DNA of 64,000 nucleotides from positions 1 to 64,000 of the forward strand of contig VDFB02018536.1 in assembly GCA_007258455.2 (NCBI GenBank). Reading direction: 5' to 3'. The DNA comes from Sequoia sempervirens (lineage: Eukaryota > Streptophyta > Pinopsida > Cupressales > Cupressaceae). Positions 13,301 through 27,300 of this stretch are shown piece by piece. Numbering within the stretch: the first letter of the stretch is position 1; each line of letters starts with the position of its first letter. Below the pieces are notes generated by a model, which saw only the letters and a program-made list of their open reading frames with translations, ran no database searches and had not been told where the DNA came from. The position numbers were made by a program, and so were the translations under genes.

Positions 13301-16300
13301 TCACTGCACCTCTTAATCCTCACCGTTCATCAAATCTGAATTTCTATAAAACCAAGCTATCAACCTCATTTCAATCCAACCACATTCTTTGAGATTTTGC
13401 TATCATACATCTACATTGAGCTTATATCAGATTGTGCACACTTGATATTTGAGAGCAAACAAGCAAAATCGAGAAGAGCAATGGAGGGGAATCAACCTTG
13501 ACATAGGCGCTGAGGTATATCTGATTTATCATTTTATTTTTATTGTCATCTTGTACTTCATTGTTAGATTAGGGTCTATGGCTTGAATTTAGACAGTTTT
13601 GTGGTTGTTGACGATGGTTCATGCCTTTATCCTCATTTCCCTGTCGACAATATCTATGGGCAAACCAACACATGTACCCAAGGAAAAAAAATTGTTTCAC
13701 CATTGTACCTAAACCCCATAACCATGACAAGACCAGCAACAGAATTTTATAATTGCTCAAATTAGTAGTTTTGCAATAGTGACAGTTTTGCATGAGGGGC
13801 AGTTTTGTTTTCACCATCTGCACAACATGTTTTTTTTTGTACCAACACCTACATAAATCGATGGTTTTGTCTTGATGAAACATATGGGAAGAGAAAACAA
13901 CCTAAGAGATTTTGTCTGCATATAGTAGACTTCAGGTATTCTTTTTCAAGCCCGAGGCATATTGTAAATTTGCCAAAAGACCTACATAAATCGATGGTTT
14001 TGTCTTGATGAAACATATGGGAAGAGAAAACAACCTAAGAGATTTTGTCTGCATATAGTAGACTTTGGGGATTCTTTTTCAAGCCTGAGGCATATTGTAA
14101 ATTTGCCAAAAGACATCAAGAAGGTTAAGAAAGACAGTTGAATGCTCAAGAAGGCATCATATACAATACCAATTGATGTACATGTGGAGAATTGCATGAT
14201 AAAATGTATAATGTAGATAGCAGCCAAAGGGTTGTAGAAAGGATCAAAGTGTTGTTTCTATAGCATACAACTTGGTAACAATATATATATAAATAAATGT
14301 GTGAATGAATCCTTCGATGGAAAATCCATGTTAATTATAGATTAGGTTACCTCCACTAGTGTATTATTTTTATGGGTCTCTATCACATACTTGTCAGCCC
14401 TTTAGAGAATTGATTTGGTTTCATGTATTGTATGCAATAGCATACTTGATCCGTAAACTAGGGTAGATACTCCACATGCATAGTCATCAACAACAAATTC
14501 CATTGAAAAGCATTCAGACCGCTACCTCTAGTTGCACTCAAACCCACAAATTCATATACAACTCAAGTTAAAAGTACTACTCAACAATGACCAACATTGC
14601 AACCACAGACACAATTGCAAATACAAGGCTAATGTTGTAGGAACCCTCAAATGGAAATAAAACTCTAGGAAGAGTGAGCACTTGCTTCTCATGCCATTAT
14701 AACAATTATTACAAGTTTTTTATTTTGCCTCTTGGGCTTTGACAAAGCTTTACTTCACATTTCAAGCTTCCATACACCTACCACTGATATGCAAAGTTAA
14801 AAGTTTGCAACATCTGCTATAGCAATATGATGGACTACAACCACCATAGACAAGAGAGATGGACTTCTTCCAGCAACTCCAATAGATGAACTCCCAAAAG
14901 CTCCATGAAAACTGAGAGCAACCTATCTCCAAGACTTAGTACAAATATCTATAGTACCAACATTGCTACAATGAGCTCCCACAACAATTCAAAGCTTCTA
15001 CCACACCTACAACACCCTCTCCATGAAGGGATCTAATAGAAAACACTTGCAACAATCCTTAGATGAACTACCACCACCAAAGAATTAGAGTCCATACACA
15101 AAACTTGCTCACAATGAGCATATAAAGAGTTTTACGACCTTAGGAAACCCCTAGAAGCCAAAAAGATCTGAGTAATTAAAGAGACAATCAAAACTAGAAT
15201 ATCGTAAGACATTTTTGGGAGCTTGGGAAAAACTATTGGTGTCATCAGAGAGGCAATTTCAAACCGCCACTAACACTTTCAAAACTGCCTCTATGGTTGC
15301 AAAACCACCCTGGCAATTTCAAAACCACCACTAACATTTCCAAACCTACCCCAACTAGCAACTTTTTCTCTTCAACCTTTCGGAAGCCATAACTTTTGAA
15401 TATAGACTAGAAACAAGGTGTTGTTTATCCTTTGAAATTGCACAATTTTTCAAAAGGAATCCAAGTATGCAAACACATTCCACTTTGATGCCATATGACA
15501 CTTGTTTTTGGACCTGCAACAGAACTGTATTTATGAGGCCAACAATGACCCCCAATGGTCCAATATAACTTTAGACCCAATCTTCAGATCAACAATTGTT
15601 TGTATGTCAGGTTGTACAATGATTCTTTGGGGATTATAAAGATATCATTTTGCTATTGGCACTTATAATATGCGCAAAGCTATCCAAAGATTTCAATTAA
15701 GGAAATATAGAAGCAAGAACCAAAGGACATTGAGCACTAGTTCTATCATTGGTCATGAGCCTTATAGGCACAAAGTGAATATTGTGTGTCTCATTGAAGG
15801 TGGAATTGTAGACATAAGCAACTCCTTGGAGTGTCAATAAATGTCAAATGCCATATAGACCATGGCAAAACTTGGTGAGAGCTGTGAACCTTCCAAGAAT
15901 CCTTTCATGGATGGTTTGATGAATGACCACCTCACTTGTCATTAACATGTGCTTTTGAAAACCACAAAGCAATTGATTATTACAATTACCTTAGGTGTTG
16001 TGTAGAATTGCATCTTATATTTGAACTTATGATGACTATTTTTATGTGCTTCCCTTTTGTTCTCTTTACAAGCCTCGTGAATGGAGCTACAAAAACCTTC
16101 TAAACATTGCCTAATTTGCTAGTTGAATATGGTTCATTGCACAACTTCACCCCATGATCTACATAGAGCCCTTTCAAAATGTTCCAGTACTTTGCAACAA
16201 AATTGTTTACACCAATAGTGTGTTGGTGATGTGTTGATCACCAAAATAGTGGCATCATTAATTTCAAAGAGGAAGTGGATTATGGCTCAATAATGCAAAT

Positions 16301-18354
16301 ATTTATATTACCTTTAACATGTTAGAAACAGTACCTTGTCATCAATATAAGGATCTATATCGTTCTGACGAACAAATATTGCAGGACAACTAGAAACTAA
16401 TAATAAACAAGAAACTCCCTATAAAAGGAAGAAATTTCATTAATGCCAATGAGTGATCAAAGTGTGTCAATGGCACTAATGTGTGCATATAGAATAGAAA
16501 AGTATTAGGTTAAAAAGAAGTAGAACCCTCGGAGCTAAAAACTCAACTAAGAATGTAACCAATAAACTAAAACCAAAAAAAAAAAGTACCTATACACAAA
16601 GTTGGTAAACCCTCACCATAATACAGTAAAAATATAATAGCCATGCAAGGAGACAAGCCCTCAGTGGAAACAAGGAGCCAATTAAGACCAAAGCTGAAGG
16701 CTAAGGTCGGAAACCAACATTATCACTTGTATGATTGTATCAATGCTCAAACTGAAACTCAGAACCAATGACATCATCAGCCACCACCACAACTGGACCA
16801 ATGCACAATGTTATAATGTTCATATGTAAGGGGAAAAGGTTGGACATTCCTAGGAGGAAGCAAGATATTTCCTCTAGAAACTCTTCTAACGTAGAAGGAA
16901 TTCCTGCCTAATTTATTGATTCTCCAATTATACCATGGGTAACATACTCGCAATATGTGAAAATAAATGAAGTAAACCTAAGTTGTTGGTTCAGATACAA
17001 GTTCAGACTTTGGGTATACTTGTACAGTGATGTTTTCCCTGGGTACAGGTACGACTGTATATATATTAAAAACAAATAATAGAGGGTATGCTAAGCTTGT
17101 GTAAGCCTCTGCTCGGTCCTATAGGTTGCCTCAAATCATGCATCTCCACACAAGAGAAAACAACTCCCTGCAAAAACGACCAGTAGAACAAACCTTGATT
17201 AAATTCTTGTGTTGCACGCATGACAACAAAGCAGCCTCTCTTGCGAACCATCCCTCTCGTTTGGACATTTCTTCAGGGCTGTCACCAAGTTGTATTATCT
17301 TTATATCAACAATTTGTCTTTGTACCTGTAAAGTATGATGAAAATATATAATACTTTTGTTTGTTTTTTTTAAATCCTGTTGGGGGCATTGACAGGATGG
17401 CCAGGGCACGGCCCTGCCACCCTGGGTACCTGAACCAGACCCCAATCCCAAATCCAGACCCATTCAGTCCTGCAACAACACCCAACCCCCAAGAACCCAG
17501 TAACATAGAAGTGAAGCCAACAAACCAGAACTTCATGAAACAAGTTCACAGTTTTGCTTGGTTTGCAGGTTATGAATTTATAGTTCACTTTTTAAAATTG
17601 TTTGCAGGTGTTACTTTTCAAATTGGACTCAATGTCTCTGTTTTCTGTTATATTTGCTGAAATTAACACATCAGTGCTCTTTGCTCCCTTCACAATGTTC
17701 TTCAAAGACAATTAATAATATTTTCATATATAAATTTACAGAAGAAAAAAAAATTAACTGTGAAGCCTTGGCCAGAATTTTGCACATGTTTTGGTTTATT
17801 AATCCAAACAAATAACTCTATTGTATTATTTTAAAGCTAACTCTATGTTGAATGCTTTACAAATTGAGAATTAGGAACACCCTAATTCTTGCTACAAAGA
17901 AACAGCATATTATACAATATTAATAAGATCAAATCATACCTATCACCATAAATTGATCCACGAGAATAAACAAAATCATAATTCTGAAAGGCTTCCAGAA
18001 ACCTCACCTCTTACTGGAGTCTGTTGTTGTGGAATGATCTCAATGAAGCAAGTGTCTCTAAATGAAGTAAGAAGACATATTTTAGCTCCAAACTGCACAC
18101 AAAAAATGAACACCACCACATCAGATACTTCTAGATAACTCTTGATCATCAACATTTCTCAGGTTTAAAATGTGCCAATCACAGAAGAAAAGAAACACTA
18201 TAGATATTACAAATACAAAGACAGAGTAATGGAAGCCTTCTTTGATTTACTACAATTTCATACATATAAGCTTGAAGACATAAGAGAACAGGAAAATATC
18301 AAATCAAGAATGGCATAAACTCGAGGTTGTATGGTATATACATATCAAAAAGGA

Positions 18355-18385
<31 letters not shown>

Positions 18386-21300
18386 TTGTTAATACTTTTT
18401 GTGCAAGTAAACCTCCACCTTGTGATGGTTAACTCCTTCCTTTACAAAGCGTTTTCACATTATGGTCTAATCTTCAGTTGAAGATTATCTCTCTTCTTGT
18501 TTATGTAATTGGCCTTCTTTGAGGATTTGTATTTCATGAGCTTCATAGATTCTGCACATGCTTTTGCTTAAGTTTTTTGTCCCAACAATAATCACGGAGT
18601 GTAATTCTAAACATTGATATTGTAAATTGATACAAAGTTTAATCCAAAAATTTGTTCATGTCACTATTATGCACTGTAAAAGCCTAACGATTCTTAATAC
18701 TTATATACATCTAAGCTTGTCACTACCCTTCTGAAAGAAATTAAAATAGTTACACTACTAGAAGCCTCCTTTGTCTATTGAGTTCATTATATTCCTCAGA
18801 ACATGCCAAAAGCTTCTATAAATCCAGTTTACAACATTGTGCCATTTTTCCTAAGTTAAAAATGGCCTTTTTACCTAGTACTAATTTGTACTAACTGTTC
18901 TCCAGTAATTGGGTTAGCATCAAGGCTACTAGCAATCAATCAACAAGGATCCTCACTCAATGGTTTAGGTTAAAATTAATTTAGAGGCAACTCAAAAAGG
19001 CAATGTAAGATTGGCTGGAGCTGATAGTATATGAGGAAAGAGTTAAGGCAGCTAAAATTCTGATTCGCATTCAATATTGGAATTCAGACTGGTCATGTCA
19101 TGGAAAAACATAGTAAATCTGGCCTCAAAAAATCAAGCCAAACTGGTTTTAAAAAACGATGCTATGGGCACCAATTCTAAGATCCTTTGGTCCCTTCTTA
19201 ATATAGACAAGGAATCATTCACTTGCCATTGGAAGATCAAATTCTTGATAGAGATATCAATAGTTTGAATTGGGGATTTTGTTTTATTGTGTGAGATATC
19301 AAGCCAACAGGTAGTAGAATTTCTTACCAGGGTAGAAACTGAGTTGGACCCTGGCTTAATATTCCATTCTAATTATGAGATACACAAGAGGATGGTGGAG
19401 TTAATGGAAGATAACATGGTGGTGATTGCACCATGCATGCCTCATCGGAGAACCTTATTTAGTTATGTGAGGTGCCTACTTTTTGGTATATGCAATATGA
19501 CTGGTACAGTTAGTTATACTCCCTTTATCTTTTGGTGTGGTTATATTTGTAGTGGGGTTGATGTGCATGGTTTGGTTGACTTCAATTCTGAAGGAGGCTT
19601 TGTGGTTTCAGATATCCTGCTTCCTGCAAACTCTATGGCTGGTTCTTTTGTTAAATTTTACATATATAGTTCCATATACATGTAATATAATATAATATAA
19701 TTTACCAAACCAATATAAATGTTATGATATCCCAATTTAGGAATACTTCAACAATGGGTGTAGGATAATGGGCAAGATTTGTTTATTCCTGAGATTGCTC
19801 ATGATGTTGAAACCCAGAGGTACAATATATGAGCAATACATAAGCTTAAATGAAAAGAATCCCTCTATGGACTTCCACAAGGGAAGTCTCATATGCCAAA
19901 TTGGTTTCTGACTTGACTGTGGCCTAAAAATAACCTTCATTTTTATCTTACGATTTTAGATAGCTCATAGGATTTACTTGTTGGCAGCCTGTTTGCAAAA
20001 CTTCTATAATTTTGATGATTAAAATCAGATGTGATTCTGCTTACTTAAGTCACCAGTAAAAGCATAAGTTTGAAACTCAAAAACTTAAAATGGAAACACC
20101 TAAGGCATGTTCAAGTAATTATCTAATAGTACAACTTTCTGCCTTTTGATCCAATTTTCAACATAGTAGTAAAACTAACACATCACTTCTATATCAAGTT
20201 TCTTTCAAATAATTTTGTTTTCACTGTCTGATTAGGGCTTTTGAATCAAGGTTGGAGTATGCAATGCAAGACCTGCATTGCATTGGATAGACTTACATTT
20301 CACTTGCATTTGTTCAGTACGACAGATTTGATTATAGCTAGACAGATCCCACTCTCTCCATATGAGAAAGCTTCAATGCCAAAATCACAAACCTTTATAG
20401 CTAGCAAGCTCACATCAATTGCTTAAACTTCATACAGAACAATTAGTAATAAATTGCACAAAACCCAAGCTATAAGAACATTTGTTCTTAAGGTATATCC
20501 CAATGTACTTTGTTCTATTATTACTCTGGAAGCATAATTTTCTCATGATCTTACAGGGAGAGCAAAAAAAGAAAAAAAAAAGATCTCAATGCAATACTTT
20601 TAACTTCTAGGGAAGGAAAAAAATATTACGAACAAATTGATTGTATTCAGAGATCAAGACAATTCTCATGAACTTTACATGTCCTGTCTTATCCTTGGTA
20701 AACAAGAATGGTTAAATGTTCAAGATTAGGAAACAGTCCCCAAGATGTATTGTGCATTCAAAGAGAAAGGTTTAACTTGCAAATGAAGCTCTTGGTCACA
20801 CAGCTTAGGGAGTTTTTCCTTCAAGTTTATTTCAATATCTGAATACAAAGTTAAGATGATCAGTAGCTTTGAATCAAGATTAATCAAACATAAGTCAGAG
20901 CTAATTGGTCAATCAAAAGAGATGATCTCTAAAACTTAAAAGAGGAATTGACAAAAAAGAAAGACAAAATACAAAAATTCTATGTTCTCCTCATAAGGCA
21001 TTCACTCAGTAAAATTATGCCCTATCATGTTTGATCATAGGATACTAAATAATGCCCTTGACTTTGATTTCAACCTCTCAATATACCATTGCTAATACCC
21101 CCTTTTGATACTCATTTCTAAAAAAACATACCAGATAATCTGCCCACCTATTTGTTGGCAACATTTTTTGTATCCCTTTTCTATTTCTCCCTCTCATAAC
21201 TTGGAACGTGTCATGAACAGGAATTTTACATTCGGTAGTTAAAATATTAAAAAGTAAAGTACTAAATAAATATTTGATAGAGGAATATCAATTCATTTAA

Positions 21301-24300
21301 GGCCATGATAGACTTAATTCACATCTATAGAAAAAGTTTATTGATTGTTTTGCATGCATATTCTATTAGCATTCCAAATAATGGAATGCAAAATAAATTG
21401 GATTCAAATTTCATGTTAGTGTACATTTCAATTTCATGAATAAAATCTAAACTTAACAACCATACTAAAACTTGAGAGATGTCCAGACTCTAAATTACCT
21501 AACACCTGATATTCATGCACACATCTTTTTATGGATGTATTGTCTTATTAAATCTGTTTAACATTTATCACATCTTTTATTTTTCATGTATTCTTGAACA
21601 CAAAAATATCCCTAAAGACTTAACCAAGCACAAGGTTCACACTAAAGCTCAACTAAGATGCCACAATAAGAGGCGTCTTTCTGTCAAATTTGTGCAATAG
21701 TTTACTCAAAAGCAATCATTTAGTGTTACCAAAGTCAAGGGAACTCTCCAAGATCAGAGCCTTGGTTGATGGACTGAAACGCAATTCACCTCACTAGTGA
21801 ACCAACATTGATTTGATGTGATAAAGTCACTTGACAAACAAATGCAAAACATAAATTGAAGAATAGCATACCATGCTAAAACAGAAATTAAGTGAAAACC
21901 ATACCCGATCAGCAGCTGCTTGCAGTGTAACATGATCTCCCCATTCTCCAGCCCTGCATAGTAATGCAAATAAGTGTTTTAAATCAAAAAAAGAATAAAC
22001 AGGCTACAATATCCAGCTAGAAATTGTAGAGTCAAATTTTTAACGGGCAGAATTTTAAAGATGAAACCATACTTTCTCATTTTCCTGTAATAACGCTTGT
22101 ACTTCATGGGTACATAACCCTCATATGCAGATCGAAATTTTTTCAGCTGCAACTTCAACAAGGTAAAATCAACAATCGAAAGAAACACAAGAAACAAAGG
22201 AATATTAAATGCATTATTCATCTGTTATTACAACACTGGTATACAACCCAGATGTGCATCTCACATAACTTTGGGCTGCACCTCAAACAAACAAATTTAC
22301 TAATTGAAGAAAAGCCACGATTATAGGAAACCCTTTTTGAACAAACGAATCCATACATGGAAAAGATGCTTCTTATATCTAGGAAGTCATAAGATAACTA
22401 AAGCATTCACTTGGGAACTGCAATATTGTAATAAGCATTCTGGACGAGCATGTGTGTGAGTGCAATTAGTGGGAAAAGGCAACAGTGCATGATTAGTCAT
22501 TTCAAGCTTTCATCAAAACATAAAAGGAAAATTGGAGAGATGTAACAACTAACAAGTGAATTTGGAAAAGAATAACAAAAATTGATCACAAATGGCTTTC
22601 TCTTTCCCATCTCAATTTTAACTTCACAACAAAATTGACTTGTATTTTCTATTAGCTGTCAAAAGGATATTGCATTGCTTCATAAACAAAGTTCCCTTTA
22701 AGAAGGAGCGAGCTTCAGCTTGTACTCAAAAAGAAAATAGAATAAGAAATAGTTGTAAATCAATGCCCTAGAACAAGATTAACTTTCATGTACCATTCAT
22801 ACCACTAAAGAACACAAATGCAAAGTACTACAAACGCATGAACATACAAAATATTGCACAACATAGAATAAAATAATTGCAACTTTATTGATAGAAGGTA
22901 GTATACATCCAATAAGCATGGTACAAGAAGAGTTTGACAATGTGAGAACTCCCTTCCTATCCTTCTTCATCCTACATATAGGCCGGTTGACTAAGAGGTT
23001 CATTGTTTGGAGTCTGGACCACAACCCATCAAGGTAACACCCATACTAACCAAAAACATAATTCTTCTAAGGTACCTCAGCTGGAAGTGTTGACCCCTTC
23101 TCTATTTACTTTTTCAAATGGCAGTAAAATTTTAGTTCTTGTTGGCTGCAGTGCTACACCATTAGTATACCCACTTCTGTCAGTCATCATGCATGTGAAC
23201 TTTCCGTTGGCAACTATGAGATGACATCACTCTACCTCTAATCCAATAAACAAACTTTACATATGTTCATATCAGCTATCTCCACATGCAACCCAAATGA
23301 TTGGGCCTCCTTATCCTACAAGTTACAACACACTCTACAAATAGGTTTCTTCCCCAAAATGGCAATGACCAATCCAACTGGTTGAAACACTAAAGGGAGC
23401 TTTACATTGGATCCCCCTTCAGCTTTGTTCTCCAACTTCACCTATGACCTGCCAAAAATCTCTGACCAATTTTTTTAGGAATTGATCAATGTTTTTATTA
23501 ACTTCCTCAAATGTTTCTTACTTCATCACCAAACAATGGAATTCAAGGTCATACAATGCAAAATATACCATTACAAGTAAGTAGTAGGTGCATACAACAA
23601 ATAATCAATAAAAGGTCCTACATATTTTGTATGATAAGGAAAAAGTGTTCCATATGACCATGGACTGGAACAATGCACAAGAGGTGTTTTTGTATGATAT
23701 CAACCATGGTGATCATAAGTTTGACATAGGCTCCTAGCAAATGACTATATAGTTAACACAAACCCATACACAAATGGTCATACAATCAACACATACCCTT
23801 ACAAAGAGGGTGATCATACGATAAATGAAAACTTGTACAAACAGGTCAAAGAATGGCAGTTATCATACGGATAGGCTTCTAAAGAACCCAGCAGCCATAT
23901 AGACATGTAGTTGTAGAATATATCATAGTATGACAAGTAGTTGTACAATAGGTGGTCATACAATGGTCTATGGCATGCAGCAGTACGGGCAAGTAGTCAT
24001 CACCTTAGCTCTACTAAAGTTCAAGATTGATCATATTGGAACCAACTATACTTCAAAAGGTCACACTTCAAGAGATTTCCCTTCTAAAGATTGTTCCTCG
24101 GAAGACCATTCTTTCCAAGGTCATTTCTTCACCTTCCATAATTATTTGTGTTTCTTCCTTAGACCCAAGTCCACCCTTATAGTAGTCGGCTCCTAATTCA
24201 CATCAACAATGCTCTTGAACTTATGTGTAGGATTATTATCATTTTGGATTCATCAACTTTGTATTTTTTCTATTTTGGAGGGTAAGCCAAGTATGAAATA

Positions 24301-27300
24301 AAATTTCTAAAGAACTCAACATCATTGACTTCTAGGAGTCTCAAAACAAATTCTCTTCTATTTCCATGATCTTGATACAATAACAATTGCATTAGGAAAC
24401 CGCCTAATCTTACATCTACCAAAATAAGAGACCAACATGTCAATTTGTTTCTCTTCAGAGCATTGTTACAACTCTAATGCTCTACAACTTGGTTCTATTG
24501 GACCCTAGCCAAGGCCTTCTTCCAAGACCAAATTTTAAGAGTTAGATAGTTGGCTCCTCAAACACTACCTAGCTAGCACTCCAATAACGTTCTTCTTTAT
24601 AGTCTAACTCTAAAGAGTTAGACAATGCCAGATCCTCACTCACTACTTGACTTTTGAGGTCAACCACATGCCTTTTGCTTTTGTTCTCAACAAAGAGAAG
24701 ATTCCTCTTCCAATTATAATCTTCCTTTGCCATTGTCAACCAAACACAACCTAAGAATGCATAATAAGCCTTCTTCTATAGGGAGATGAACATTTAGTTT
24801 AGTATGAATGGTTGGGCTCCAATGAGCACTTTGAGTGCCGTTAGTACATCCATTATTTTGATGTTGTATTGATGTCCAACAACTTGGAAGATTGATGACC
24901 AAATAGTTTGTTTTTCAACCTCCCTTCCACAATGGTATTGGTAAGCATCACATATGCATGAAAATATTATCAACTATTGTTTTCTCAACCTCAAGTTTGA
25001 CTTGAATCCGTCTTTCCTTCTCTATCTTTAGATCAAGGCATTGTGCTTTCTTTGCTAGAGAGTGAATTGCCATAACTTAGCCTAATTATACATCAATCAC
25101 TATGAAGCATCATTAAATATATCTTCAAGAATTTAGCATCATTATGGTTCCCTCACCCACACCATTGACAAAAATTCCCATAATTCTCATCAGAGTGACA
25201 ATATTGATCCAAGGACTTTGTAGAAGGTTTGCCTATGAGTAGACATGAGCCTAATTACTTGTTTGTTGTAGTTGATAGGTTCAATAAAATGTGTATTCTA
25301 ATATTTATAAAAAGACTATTGCAAGGAAAGAGGAAGTTGAGATGTTCTTTAAAAATATATGAGTGCACTTTGGGTTTTCTTAGTCCATAATTTCAGATAG
25401 AGATACAAGATTTGTTGGTAAGTTTTGGTCTATATTATGGAGTATGATGGACACAAAGCTTAAAAAAAGCACAACCTTTCACCCTCAAACAGATGGTTAG
25501 ACAAATGTGGTCAACAAGACCCAAATGTGATCAACTAGACCTAGGTGCAGCTCATTAAGGGGGTTAAGTGTCCCAAGACATGGGATGAATCAATCCCATA
25601 CATTCAGCATTCGTACAAGTTACAACAGTAAAATGCATTCTTCTACTAATAATTCACCATTTGAGGCATGCTTGCGATATTTGCCTCCTAGTCCACTTGA
25701 TGTAGCTTTTGATAAGCAAGATGAACAAGTAGAGCAAGATAATGAGGTGATGAAAGCATCAAAGTTTGTTAAGAAGTTTGGGAAAATTCAACTCAAAGTT
25801 AAGTAACAAATGGGATTGGCAAAATCCAACTCAAAATTAAGGAACAATTGGAGAGAACATAACAATTGTATAAACAAAGACATGATCAACATAGGAAGGA
25901 GCACAAACTTAAGGTAGCGGCCAAAGTTTGGCTTCCCTTGGGCAAGGAAAGGCTACAAGGACAAGCAAAGAAAACTAAGCCATTAAGGTATGGACCTTTC
26001 ACAATTCTGGAGACCATAAGTGAAAATGCATTCAAACTTGATCTTTCTCCTTTCATGAAGATGCATTCAATTGTTAATTGCAAGTATTTGTGCTTTATGA
26101 TCCCTGCATGCTTGATGAAGAAGAAGAACAAGTACAACTCTCCTTAGAATATTTGGGTGTGGAAGGAAGAGCCATACTCACAAAGGATGTGATGCTAGAG
26201 AAGCAAACAAGGGAAACCTGAAATAGAGTCCAAGAAACATGCAAAATAGGACATAGTGATCACAAGGTGAATCAAGCAAAGTGGTATTTCAGAGAAAGAC
26301 TTGGAGAACTCTTCCAGCATTTATTCTCTCATTAAGCTTTTGTGGGACGAAAAGCCTTCTAAGAGAGATGTGATCCATATTGGATTTGGAAAATGTATGA
26401 GAAACAAAAACTTGAAGAATAAATTAACTCAAGTACATAGACAAGTTCAAACACAAAAACTGAACAAAATGCAAGTGAACAAGACTGCAATAGCAGTAGA
26501 GAACTTGTCGTGACTGTGACTACAGTAGTGTCCATCAATAATGAGCGCTTCAAAATCAGAAATAAACTATGTAGTCGGCATTTCAGCTTCCTATTATTAC
26601 ACAGGTAATTGGTAAAATATTCTATGTATTAACAATGAGCAATGTGCTCAATAAATAATTTACAAGACGTACAAGGATAAGATTGAACACGATCTTATCT
26701 CAAGAAAAAGCAGGAAGTTTCTAAAAGAAACTTCAGATAAGATCTCGGACAACAAAGACGATCTTATCTAGACATTTTACAATATTTTACATAGTTGAGC
26801 AGTAATAAATAAATAAAGAATATTATTTTAATACCCTCCCTTAATGCTCAATCTATCAACTACACCAAGATGCCCCCTGAATTTTACAAACTTATCTGTA
26901 CTGAGCAACTTGGTGAGAATGTCTGCTGTCTGATCCTCTGTCGGAACATACAGCAACTGAATTGATCCATCTTCAACCAGCTTCCGAATGAAATGACAAT
27001 GAGTTTCCACATGCTTGGTTCGTTCATGGAAGACCAGATTCTTGGCAAGTTTGAGAACTCCCTGATTATCACAGAACAAGGGAGTTAGACCTACTTGAGA
27101 TATTTGCATATCCGCAAGCATCCGGCGAAGCCAAACTGCCTCACATGCTGCTTTTACTGCTCCCCGATACTCTGCTTCTGTCGAGGAGAGAGCCATTGCC
27201 TGCTACTTCTTACTAGTCCATGTGACTGCACCAGATCCCAAACTGAACACATACCCAGATGTTGATTTCCTGTCATCAACTGAACCTACCCAATCTGAAT

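Noticed and set aside
17361..17660. 99-codon plus-strand frame
   Set aside because: It overlaps the G+C-rich patch and has repetitive Pro/Asn text with no domain, and it is antisense to the kinase exon region.
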